A stretch of DNA of 64,000 nt from Pyxidicoccus caerfyrddinensis (lineage in GTDB: Bacteria > Myxococcota > Myxococcia > Myxococcales > Myxococcaceae). Each line of letters begins with the position of its first letter. Position 1 is the stretch's first letter. The DNA lies in NCBI RefSeq assembly GCF_010894405.1, contig NZ_JAAIYA010000004.1:186001-250000 (forward strand), in the 5' to 3' direction. The notes beneath the pieces were generated by a model. The model was not told the DNA's origin, did no database searches, and saw only the letters and a program-made list of their open reading frames with translations. Shown here in pieces: positions 33,590 to 41,351 of the stretch. The position numbers were made by a program, and so were the translations under genes.

Positions 33590-34735
33590 CTAGGCTTCAC
33601 GATCCAGGAACAAAAGGCCCGCGGGTGGCAGCGGCTCGACCCGGAGTGTCCTCGGCGGCAGTGTTGCCTGTGCCTCCATCACGGCCCGTACCTCCCATAC
33701 CGGCGGAGGGTTGAGGGCGAAGCCCGCCTGGAAGGTGCCCTCCTCCACACCGCGCACCAGTGACTCCAGCCCCTGCACCGGGAACACCTGCGGATGCCCC
33801 GGCGCCTCCGGGTCCTTGATGCCCAGCACCGTCCGCAACACCAGCGCGTTGAGCAGCGCCAGGTCCAGGCTGCGCAGCGTCGGGTTGCGGGGCGCCCCCT
33901 TCAGGTGCGCCAGGTCCAGGCCCTGACGGAACCGGAGGATGCGGCCCCGCCCTCCCGGCAGCACCAGCAGCACCGCGTGGTGTCCGGTGATGAGCGTCGC
34001 CAGCCGCTCGCGCGCGGCGGCCAGTCCTCGCGGCGTGTCGAGCGGCTCATCCAGTTCGTAGACACGCGCATACGCCGTCACCAGCGTGAGGAATGTCTCC
34101 TCCTTGAAAGTGTCCACACCCTTCAGGGCACGGTGGATGGGCTGGATCTCCAGGCCGGGGTCCGAAAGGGGCACCACCGCCGCCAGCGTGGGGCCCCCCT
34201 CGTTCAGCGCCGCCAGTGGGCGCATGGGTGCCTCGTCCAGCACTGCCTGAATTCGCTTGGACACCGGCGAGGGCTCGATGCGCCGCAGCGACATCGGATT
34301 GCCTTCGAACTGCCCCTGCCACACGGTGATGGCGCGCTCGGAGGCCTCTGCCAGCAGCCCCCGCAGGACGCCATGGTCATCCGCGGTGAGGGTGACGGCG
34401 GGCTCGGCCTCCCAGGCGCGAGGGCGGTACGGGTCGTGCTCCAGCGGCAGGCCCGCGTCCGCGTTCAGCGCGCACAGCAGGAAGCGCACCGGAGGGCCCC
34501 CCAGCTTGCCGGCGGGGCTGTGGATTTCCACCAGGTACAGCGCCGGCCGTGCGTCGCGAAGCAGGGCGCCCGACTCGCGCAGGCGCCGCAGCTCCGCCGA
34601 GGGGTTCGCCGCCCCCAGCAGTGAGCGCACATGGGAAGGCTGGGGCGCCGCGTTGCTTCGCGGCACGTAGTCGCTGGGCTCCAGCCGCTGCTCCAGCGAG
34701 GCCATGAGGGCCGTGAAGGGATGAACGCGCGCCAT
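33590..34735 (-). CDS. DUF1015-like protein
   Basis: The 381-residue protein begins MARVHPFTALMASLEQRL and keeps the DUF1015 layout: SAELRRLRESGALLRDARPA, YLVEIHSP, EPAVTLTADDHGVLRGLLAE, ITGHHAVL and GIKDPE, ending in FALNPPPVWEVRAVMEAQAT, LPPRTLRVEPLPPAGLLF. The family, sometimes called SerC-associated, has no fixed function. ATG 34735 starts at the family boundary; ATG 34774 is an alternative with 13 more residues. It sits just upstream of the methyltransferase gene. Confidence 0.75.
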   Translation of the reverse strand: MARVHPFTALMASLEQRLEPSDYVPRSNAAPQPSHVRSLLGAANPSAELRRLRESGALLRDARPALYLVEIHSPAGKLGGPPVRFLLCALNADAGLPLEHDPYRPRAWEAEPAVTLTADDHGVLRGLLAEASERAITVWQGQFEGNPMSLRRIEPSPVSKRIQAVLDEAPMRPLAALNEGGPTLAAVVPLSDPGLEIQPIHRALKGVDTFKEETFLTLVTAYARVYELDEPLDTPRGLAAARERLATLITGHHAVLLVLPGGRGRILRFRQGLDLAHLKGAPRNPTLRSLDLALLNALVLRTVLGIKDPEAPGHPQVFPVQGLESLVRGVEEGTFQAGFALNPPPVWEVRAVMEAQATLPPRTLRVEPLPPAGLLFLDREA

Positions 34736-34803
34736 GTCGGGGGGAAGGTGGTGCTTCCTGCCCCGCCGTGCCATGGCGCCCGCCCGGCTGCCCTACGGCC
34801 CGT

Positions 34804-36324
34804 CTACCACCAGACGTTCTTGTACGGCCGCGCCTTCGAGGGGCGACCGACCATCTTCAGCGACGAGCGGTCCACGCTCTCCTCCCACAGGAGGCTCACC
34901 GTGGTGATGGCGCCCGCCGAGCCGAGGAAGGACAGCACGTAGGGCGTGGACTGGTCGAACCCGCCCAGCACCAGGCCGGAGATGAGCAGCACCGCCGCGC
35001 CCACCCCCGCGCCGAACATGTCCGCGCGGAGAATCTGCGAGGGCGTGGGATTGTAGCGCATGGTGGCCAGCGCCAGCGCGCCCGCGCCGATGCCCGGGGC
35101 CAGGAGCAGCGTGTCGCGCCACGTCTTGCTGGACACGTCCGTGCCGGAGAAATGGATGATGGCCATGAGCAGCGCGGCGTACGCCAGACTCCAGCCCGCG
35201 CCGGACGCAATCAGCAGGCCGTCGTTGAGTGGCAGCTGCCCACCGCCGAGTCCCGCGGTGAGCCATGCGCCCAGCTCCGCGCCGAGGAAGGCGGACCAGG
35301 TCAGCACGCCCGGGTCCTGGGTGAACAGGTCCATGAAGCCGGCCATGAACATGCCGCCCACTACCGAGTTGCCGATGCCGAAGTGGGCCATGGGCTTGTC
35401 CACCCAGTTGTTGAACTGCCACCACGCGGAAGCGCCGAAGCCCAGGCCCGCGCCGATGAGCGTGCCGGCCAGCATCGCCTCGCGCGAGCTCTGGTTGAAG
35501 TTGAAGTCGTTGGCGAAGGCCTGGGTGAAGAAGCCGCCCAGCGCGCCGAGTGTCGTGTGGTGCAACATGAAGGTGAGGCTGCCGGGGCCGGACAGGAACG
35601 GGCCCTGGCGGGGCCGGCCGTCCAGCATCACCCCGGTGTCTTCGGGCGGAGGCGTTGAGGACGCGGTGGCGGACGACGGCACCGCGGAGGGCTTCGACGG
35701 GTCCGTCTGGTCGTCCGGCGTCAGCGGCGCCTGCGGCTGCGTGACGAGCGAGCCCGGCTCCGGAGGCACACGCGGAGCATCCGTGGCCGAGGGCTCCGAG
35801 CCCCGAGGTGGCTGCTGCGCCGGGTCCGGCTGCGCGGTGGTGGGCGGCGCGTACGTGGGCTGCTGCGGCGCCGGATACGTGTTCTGCGAGGGCGGATACG
35901 CCGGGTCCGCGGGCTGCTGCTGCGGCGGCGGGGGATAGTTGTTCTGCGATGGCGGCGGATACGCTGGGTCCGCGGGCTGCTGCTGCGGCGCGGGATAGCT
36001 GTTCTGCGACGGCGGATACGCCTGCTGCGGCGGCGCGGTGTTCTGCGGCGGCGGGTACGCCTGCTGCGGCGGAGGATAGGCCGGCGCGGGCTCCGTCTGC
36101 GTCGAGCCCTGCGGAGGCGACGCCGGCGCGGGGGACGGCGGAGCGGCGGGCTCCTGGGGATAGGCCGCCGGCTGCTGCGGCTGCGCGTACCCCGGCTGCG
36201 CGGAGGACGGGGGCGGCGTGGACGGGTAGGAAGAGGTCGCCTGCGCACCGGCCGTCACCGGCGCGGCGAGCGCCAGGGTGAGGGCGGCGACGGACAGGCA
36301 GCTCCAGAATCTCGGATGTGGCAC
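34804..36324 (-). CDS. Exported Pro/Gln/Tyr-rich repeat protein with glycine-rich membrane domain
   Basis: The 506-residue protein starts at GTG 36324 with a signal peptide (LSVAALTLALAAPVTAGAQA). Residues about 30-200 are built from YPPPQQ, YPPSQN and DPAYPP units. The remaining 270 residues hold several Gly/Ala-rich hydrophobic segments (LGALGGFFTQAF, EAMLAGTLIGAGLGFGASAW, VGGMFMAGFMDLF, APGIGAGALALAT), so either a multi-span membrane protein or glycine-zipper barrel. No family recognised. A longer frame exists upstream but lacks a signal. It is divergent from the photolyase gene across a 298-bp gap that, apart from the repeat at 36557-36581, shows no gene. Confidence 0.8.
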   Translation of the reverse strand: MPHPRFWSCLSVAALTLALAAPVTAGAQATSSYPSTPPPSSAQPGYAQPQQPAAYPQEPAAPPSPAPASPPQGSTQTEPAPAYPPPQQAYPPPQNTAPPQQAYPPSQNSYPAPQQQPADPAYPPPSQNNYPPPPQQQPADPAYPPSQNTYPAPQQPTYAPPTTAQPDPAQQPPRGSEPSATDAPRVPPEPGSLVTQPQAPLTPDDQTDPSKPSAVPSSATASSTPPPEDTGVMLDGRPRQGPFLSGPGSLTFMLHHTTLGALGGFFTQAFANDFNFNQSSREAMLAGTLIGAGLGFGASAWWQFNNWVDKPMAHFGIGNSVVGGMFMAGFMDLFTQDPGVLTWSAFLGAELGAWLTAGLGGGQLPLNDGLLIASGAGWSLAYAALLMAIIHFSGTDVSSKTWRDTLLLAPGIGAGALALATMRYNPTPSQILRADMFGAGVGAAVLLISGLVLGGFDQSTPYVLSFLGSAGAITTVSLLWEESVDRSSLKMVGRPSKARPYKNVWW

Positions 36325-36556
36325 GCAACGACTCCTTGGGTCAGCCGGCCGCGCAGAAGACCACAACCCGTCCCGGAGCGCCGGTTTTTGGGCACTTCCG
36401 TCCACTTCCGGTCCACAGGCCCGCGTCCCCACCCGGCCCCCGCATCAGGCCCCCGCATTCGTGCACACGCGAAGACACTTCCGGCGGCCCTGGGGCGGGC
36501 GGCGACTCGCGGCGCACCGGGCATGCGCCGCACCTCCACCGACGCACCAGCCCAAA

Positions 36557-36581
36557 ACATGTATCTGGAACACATGTATCT
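36557..36581 (+). promoter_or_regulatory. Direct repeat of ACATGTATCT upstream of photolyase gene
   Basis: ACATGTATCT occurs at 36557-36566 and again at 36572-36581, a 15-base period; each copy contains the palindrome ACATGT. This A/T-rich island in very GC-rich sequence ends 41 bases before the photolyase ATG. Photolyase genes in this group are often light-controlled by CarH/LitR-type MerR regulators that bind repeated short sites, so this is a candidate operator overlapping the promoter. The regulator is inferred, not seen. Confidence 0.5.
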
Positions 36582-36622
36582 TTCCTCCGCGACGCGGACG
36601 TCGTCCGAGCATCGAGAGACAC

Positions 36623-38086
36623 ATGCCCACCGGGTTTTCATGGTCCGAGCTTGGCGTGGACTCCGCCCGCGTCCAGGTCGTGAAGGACGCCCCCTTCCCC
36701 ACCGACTCGCGGGACTTCGTCCTCTACTGGTGCATGGTGAACCACCGGGCCGAGGAGAACCACGCGCTCGATGTGGCCATCGCCCTGGGCAACCACCTGG
36801 GCCTGCCCGTGGTCGTGTACCAGGCCCTCCGCCCGGACTACCCCTACGCCTCGGACCGGCTCCACGCGTGGGCGCTGGAGGGCATGGTCGACATGGCGGC
36901 GGGGTGTGCCTCGCGCGGCCTGCCGTACTGGCTGGAGCTGCCGCGCCGCAAGAAGGAGCACCGACCCCGGCTGGCGGAGCTGGGCCGCCGCGCCGCCGCC
37001 GTGGTGTCGGACCTGTTCCCCACGTTCATCATCCCCGGCCACCTGCGCGGCGCGGCGAAGGCGCTGGACGTGCCGCTGTTCGCGGTGGACGCGTCGTGCG
37101 TGGTGCCCATGCAGCGAATCGCCACGGTGCAGGCCGGCGCGTACACCCTGCGGCCCAAGCTGCAGAAGCTGTGGCCGGAGTACCTGGGCCGCACCCTGCC
37201 CGCCCGCGCCGTCAAGGCCGCGGCCGCGGGGCGCAAACTGGAGCCCGACTTCGACACCGCGGACGCGCGTGAGGCCCGCGAGGCGCTGGCCAGCTTCGAC
37301 ATCGACCACACGGTGGCCCCCATCTCCGAGCGCGGCGGGCGCAAGGCCGGGCTCGAGTCGCTCCACGCCTTCCTCCAGCGCATGGACGGCTACGACACCG
37401 AGCGGAGCGACCCGGGCCGCGCGCACCAGTCCGGCCTGTCTCCCTTCTTCCACTGGGGCAACCTCTTCGCGGGAGAAGCGGCGCGCGCCGTCATCCGCTC
37501 GCGCGGCACGGACCACCCCGCCGTGCGCGCCTTCCTCGAAGAGCTGCTGGTGCGGCGCGAGCTCGGCTTCAACTTCTGCTTCCACACGCCCGGCCCCCGG
37601 CAGCTCTCCCTGGAGTCCCTGCCCGCCTGGGCGCGCGAGACGCTCGCCACGCACCAGAAGGACGCGCGCGAGCACCTCTACACGCTGGAGCAACTGGAGA
37701 CGTCGGGCACCGGGGACGGCCTGTGGAACGCGTCCCAGCGCGAGCTGCTGGAGCGCGGCCGCATCCACAACTACCTGCGCATGCTCTGGGGGAAGAAGCT
37801 GCTGGAGTGGAGCGCCACCCCCGAGGAGGGCCTGGGGCGCATCGCCCTGCTCAACGACAAGTACGCGGTGGACGGGAGGGACCCGGCCAGCGTGGCCAAC
37901 TTCATGTGGGTGCTGGGGCTGCACGACAGGCCCTTCCAGGAGCGGAAGGTGTTGGGGAAGGTGCGGCCCATGAGCTCGCCGCGCACGGCGGAGAAGTATG
38001 ACCTGGCGCCGTACCTGGCCCGTTGGGGGCGCCCCGGAGACCCGCCGGTGAAGCTCAAGCGCCCCCGGCGCGTGGCCGGACGGTGA
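36623..38086 (+). CDS. Class II CPD deoxyribodipyrimidine photolyase
   Basis: The 487-residue flavoprotein uses light to split cyclobutane pyrimidine dimers. The N-terminal alpha/beta domain has FVLYWCMVNHRAEENHAL, the class II counterpart of the usual QR..NWAL motif. The C-terminal FAD domain carries the class II signature in WGKKLLEWSA, LNDKYAVDGRDPASVANFMW and HDRPFQERKVLGKVRPMSS. Length fits class II enzymes. ATG 36623 begins just before the conserved domain; the frame is open far upstream. A repeated element lies in its promoter region. The next gene, 104 bp on, is unrelated by function. Confidence 0.95.
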   Translation: MPTGFSWSELGVDSARVQVVKDAPFPTDSRDFVLYWCMVNHRAEENHALDVAIALGNHLGLPVVVYQALRPDYPYASDRLHAWALEGMVDMAAGCASRGLPYWLELPRRKKEHRPRLAELGRRAAAVVSDLFPTFIIPGHLRGAAKALDVPLFAVDASCVVPMQRIATVQAGAYTLRPKLQKLWPEYLGRTLPARAVKAAAAGRKLEPDFDTADAREAREALASFDIDHTVAPISERGGRKAGLESLHAFLQRMDGYDTERSDPGRAHQSGLSPFFHWGNLFAGEAARAVIRSRGTDHPAVRAFLEELLVRRELGFNFCFHTPGPRQLSLESLPAWARETLATHQKDAREHLYTLEQLETSGTGDGLWNASQRELLERGRIHNYLRMLWGKKLLEWSATPEEGLGRIALLNDKYAVDGRDPASVANFMWVLGLHDRPFQERKVLGKVRPMSSPRTAEKYDLAPYLARWGRPGDPPVKLKRPRRVAGR

Positions 38087-38190
38087 GCAAGCCTGTTGAC
38101 ATCCGCGCCATCAAAAGTGAGACGGCGGTTCCCTTCCCGCCCGCGCGCCACTAAACGCACGGACGGGTCACCGACATCAGGAGCCGGGCC

Positions 38191-38511
38191 ATGGGCATGA
38201 TGAAGTTCGATATCCCCCACACCCTCCCGAAGGAGGAGGTGAAGCAGCGCGTCGAGCAGTTGCTGAAGTACTGGAACAGCAAATACGGCGTGAAGGCGGA
38301 CTGGGCGGGCGACGGCGCGAAGATCGCCGGCAAGGTGATGGGCATCCAGATGGATGCGTCCTTCGTCATCACCGACAACCAGGTCCAGGGCGAGGGCACC
38401 GACCCCGGCATGCTCCTGCGCGGCAAGGCCAAGTCCTACCTGCAGGACAAGTTCGCCTCCGTGCTGGATCCGAAGAAGACGCTGGACCAGGTGAAGACGA
38501 ACCTGGGCTAG
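38191..38511 (+). CDS. Polyhydroxyalkanoic acid system family protein
   Basis: The 106-residue protein reads MKFDIPHTLPKEEVKQRVEQ, then YGVKADWAGDGAKIAG and GMLLRGKAKSYLQDKF, matching the small PHA-granule-region protein family (PHA_gran_rgn type). Members are found near PHA synthase genes, but none is seen here. The fold is a small alpha/beta domain without signal or membrane segment. AGGAG lies nine bases before ATG 38191, which favours it over ATG 38197 and 38200. Confidence 0.85.
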   Translation: MGMMKFDIPHTLPKEEVKQRVEQLLKYWNSKYGVKADWAGDGAKIAGKVMGIQMDASFVITDNQVQGEGTDPGMLLRGKAKSYLQDKFASVLDPKKTLDQVKTNLG

Positions 38512-38543
38512 CAGCACCCCAGACTCGCGGCCCCCGCCTGCAC

Positions 38544-40328
38544 TCAGCGCAGGGGCTGTTCCTCCAGCGCGGCGAGCGCATAGCGCGCCGCGCGGGAGAT
38601 GGCGTCCGCCGAGTCCGGCATCTCCGGGTAGTGCCCTGCCAGGGGCCGCTGCGGGAAGCGCAGCTGGGCAATGGCGTTGCGATAGCTGCGCCGTGCCGCT
38701 TCCGGTTCCTGGGAGCGCTCGTGCACCTGCGCCAGCAGGTAGTGGCCAATGGCCAGCGTGGGTTCCAGGAACAGCGCCTTGCTCAGCTCCGAGCGCGCCT
38801 CCTTCAGGTTCCCCGCCTGCAGCATCGCCACCCCACCGAACACGCGCGCCTCCACGCACAGCGGCTCGCGCTGAATCGCCTGCGCGAAGGTGTCACGCGC
38901 CTCGGGGATGCGGCCCGTCAGCGAGTAGAGGTTGCCCAGCGTCAGGATGGCGTCCAGGTCGCTCGGCTCGTCCACGAGCAGGCGCTCGACGGCGGCGATG
39001 GCGGCGGGGAAGTCCCCCTGCGCCATCTTCCGCACGGCAATGGCCAGGCGCTCCGCGGGCGGCAGCAGCTTGGGCCATGCCGGCACCTCGCCCGTGGTGC
39101 TGCGCGTGGGCGTCACCACCGGAATCTCCTGGGTGATGCGCGGGCGCGCGGCGTCCGAAGCCGACGCCACCGGAAGCTCCTGGGTGATGCGCGGGCGCGC
39201 CAGGTCTCCGGAGCCTCCGGAGCCTCCGGAGCGCGGCCCCACGGGCGGCGGCGTGGACGGCGTCACCGGGGCCGGAAGGTGCACGTGCCCCTTCACGGCC
39301 CTGGGAGCGCCGGGAGCCGCAGGCCCCTGCGGGGACACCGGAGACGGCGTGCCCCGCGTCAGGGCGCCGGACGCAGTCTCCACCTGGATGCGCTTGCGCA
39401 GGTCCGCCGCGAAGGACTCGGGCGTCTGCTTGCGCTCGGACACGTCCGGCTCGCCGGGGTACGGGGTGATGCGCAGCGGCGGCGGGCGGAGGGCCTTGTC
39501 CGCCAGCGGGCGCCGGTACACGAAGGCGCCGTCCACTTCGATCATCTCGAAGCGGTCATAGACCTTGAAGAGGCTCTCCGAGTAGCCCAGGAACAGCAGT
39601 CCACCCGGCCGCAGCGCGCTGAGGAAGCGGTCCATCAGCCCGCGGATGGTGGGCAGGTCGAAGTAGATGATGACGTTGCGGCAGAGGATGAGGTCCAGCG
39701 AGGACAGCCCCACCTTGTCGAACACGGGGACCGCCAGGTTCTGCCCGTCGAAGCGGATGTAGTCGCGCAGGGTGGGCAGCGCCTCGTAGCCCTCGTCCAC
39801 GGGACGGAAGAAGCGCTTGAGCCGCTCCGGGCCGATGCTGATGCAGCGGCGCGAGGTGAAGCGCCCCTGCCGCGCGGCATCCACCGCGGCCAGGTTCAGG
39901 TCGGTGGCCAGCAGGTCCACTTCCATGGACAGCGCGCCCAGCTCGGCCAGCACCATGGCCACGCTGTAGGGCTCCTCGCCCGTGGCGCAGCCGGCGGACC
40001 AGACGGACACCTTGCGCATCTCCCGCCGCGCGCGCGTCACCAGCTCCGGCAGCACGCTCTTCTCCAGGGCGCGGAACTGCTTCGCGTCGCGGAAGAACTC
40101 CGTGTGCCCCACCGTCACCAGGGGGAGGAACGAGCGCAGCTCCTCCTCGCCGCCCGGGCCCGACAGCTGCGCGAGGTACTTCTCCGGCTCCTCCACGCCC
40201 ACCACGGGCATGCGGGTGGACAGCGCCAGGCGGAGGCTGTGGAAGCCGTCCGGCGTAATCTTGAGGCCCGCACGCTCCAGGAGGAGCGCGGCGAGCTGCT
40301 GGAGCACCTTGTTGCTCGCGGTCAGCAC
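38544..40328 (-). CDS. frzF: FrzF: CheR-type methyltransferase with TPR domain
   Basis: The 594-residue protein methylates glutamates of the receptor FrzCD using SAM. Residues about 5-275 are Che[16 protein letters not shown], the SAM motif [24 protein letters not shown] and [12 protein letters not shown]. About 285-440 is a Pro/Thr-rich linker containing two RPRITQE units. About 440-594 is helical with TPR units ([35 protein letters not shown]). CheR-linker-TPR is the layout of M. xanthus FrzF, where the TPR part restricts which sites are methylated. GTG 40328 overlaps the frzG stop by seven bases; GTG 40340 is the alternative. Last gene of the frz operon. Confidence 0.93.
   Translation of the reverse strand: MLTASNKVLQQLAALLLERAGLKITPDGFHSLRLALSTRMPVVGVEEPEKYLAQLSGPGGEEELRSFLPLVTVGHTEFFRDAKQFRALEKSVLPELVTRARREMRKVSVWSAGCATGEEPYSVAMVLAELGALSMEVDLLATDLNLAAVDAARQGRFTSRRCISIGPERLKRFFRPVDEGYEALPTLRDYIRFDGQNLAVPVFDKVGLSSLDLILCRNVIIYFDLPTIRGLMDRFLSALRPGGLLFLGYSESLFKVYDRFEMIEVDGAFVYRRPLADKALRPPPLRITPYPGEPDVSERKQTPESFAADLRKRIQVETASGALTRGTPSPVSPQGPAAPGAPRAVKGHVHLPAPVTPSTPPPVGPRSGGSGGSGDLARPRITQELPVASASDAARPRITQEIPVVTPTRSTTGEVPAWPKLLPPAERLAIAVRKMAQGDFPAAIAAVERLLVDEPSDLDAILTLGNLYSLTGRIPEARDTFAQAIQREPLCVEARVFGGVAMLQAGNLKEARSELSKALFLEPTLAIGHYLLAQVHERSQEPEAARRSYRNAIAQLRFPQRPLAGHYPEMPDSADAISRAARYALAALEEQPLR
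39126..39200. repeat. 24-bp direct repeat in frzF linker
   Basis: The same 24 bases, beginning CTCCTGGGTGATGCGCGGGC, occur at 39126-39149 and 39177-39200. They encode the two ARPRITQE units of the linker between the methyltransferase and TPR parts of FrzF. The 51-base period keeps the frame. A short GGAGCCTCC microrepeat follows near 39208-39226. Confidence 0.85.
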
Positions 40329-41317
40329 GCGTCCACCCACTGAAGCAGCATCGGTCCAATCCGGTCCAGCGGCAGTACCTCCTGCGCGGCGCCCATCAGC
40401 ACGGCCTCGCGGGGCATGCCCCAGACGGTGGATGTGGCCTCGTCCTGCGCGATGGTCCTTCCACCACGCTCACGAATCTCCTTCAACCCTCGCGCGCCGT
40501 CGCGCCCCATGCCCGTCAGGATGACCCCGATGCAGCGCGAGCCGAAGGCCTCGCCCGCGGAAGTGAGCAGCATGTCACACGAAGGTCTGAAACCGCGGAG
40601 CGCGGGCCCGGAGTCCAGCTCCAGCCTGCCCTCCGGTCGGACCAACAGGTGACTGCCAGACGGAGCGATGTACACCGTGCCGGGCTCCATCACCACCCCG
40701 GTTTCAGCCTCCTGCACTCGCAGCGCCGTCTCCATGGCCAGCCAGTGGGCCAGCCCCTCGGTGAAGCCCTCGCTGATGTGCTGGCAGTAGGCCAGGGGCG
40801 CCGGAAAACCCCGGGGAATCATCCGGAGCACCTGCGCCACCGCCTTGGGGCCGCCCAGCGACGCGGCGATGGCCACCAGCGGGAAGGGCGGCGCGGGCGC
40901 GTCCGTGCGCGGCAGGGGCCGGGTGCTCACCTGCCGCACCGCCTTCACCTGCGCCAGCATCACCAGCTTGCGCGAAACATGGCTCCAGAAGTCCGCCCCC
41001 GGTGACGCCGGGCGCTCCACCACGTCCAGCGCGCCCAGGGCCACGGCCTGGAAGGCGTCCTGGCCGGAGAGCGCGCCCGGGTGCAGCGCGAGGATGGGCA
41101 CCGGCCGCTCCACCATCACGTGTTCAACCGCCTCCAGCGCCTCGCGGGCGCTGAGGTCCACCAGCAGCACGTCCGGGAAGTGGCGCTGCACGGCGACCAG
41201 CGCGCCGGCGAAGTCCACCTCCGCCGGGCCCACCGGGACGAGCGACTCGCCGTCGAAGAGGCCACGCGCGGCGAGCGCACGCAGCCCCTTGCCCACCATG
41301 AGCACCCGGAATGCCAT
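40322..41317 (-). CDS. frzG: FrzG: CheB-type methylesterase with degenerate receiver
   Basis: The 331-residue protein removes methyl groups from FrzCD. The esterase triad is visible: Ser about 153 in AIAASLGGP, His about 180 in YCQHI and Asp about 273 in GMGRDGA. The N-terminal domain has the receiver outline (VLLVDLS with Asp about 54), but the acidic pair normally at the N-terminus is MVGKG, so phosphorylation-dependent activation is doubtful. ATG 41317 starts the domain cleanly. Between frzE (34 bp) and frzF (overlap). Confidence 0.93.
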   Translation of the reverse strand: MAFRVLMVGKGLRALAARGLFDGESLVPVGPAEVDFAGALVAVQRHFPDVLLVDLSAREALEAVEHVMVERPVPILALHPGALSGQDAFQAVALGALDVVERPASPGADFWSHVSRKLVMLAQVKAVRQVSTRPLPRTDAPAPPFPLVAIAASLGGPKAVAQVLRMIPRGFPAPLAYCQHISEGFTEGLAHWLAMETALRVQEAETGVVMEPGTVYIAPSGSHLLVRPEGRLELDSGPALRGFRPSCDMLLTSAGEAFGSRCIGVILTGMGRDGARGLKEIRERGGRTIAQDEATSTVWGMPREAVLMGAAQEVLPLDRIGPMLLQWVDAC

Positions 41318-41351
41318 TCCTGCCGCGGGGGGGCCGCCCAAGCGTGGCTCC

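Noticed and set aside
38096..38118. TTGACA as a promoter for the PHA-system gene
   Set aside because: The -35 box is good, but no -10 box occurs at 16-18 bases.
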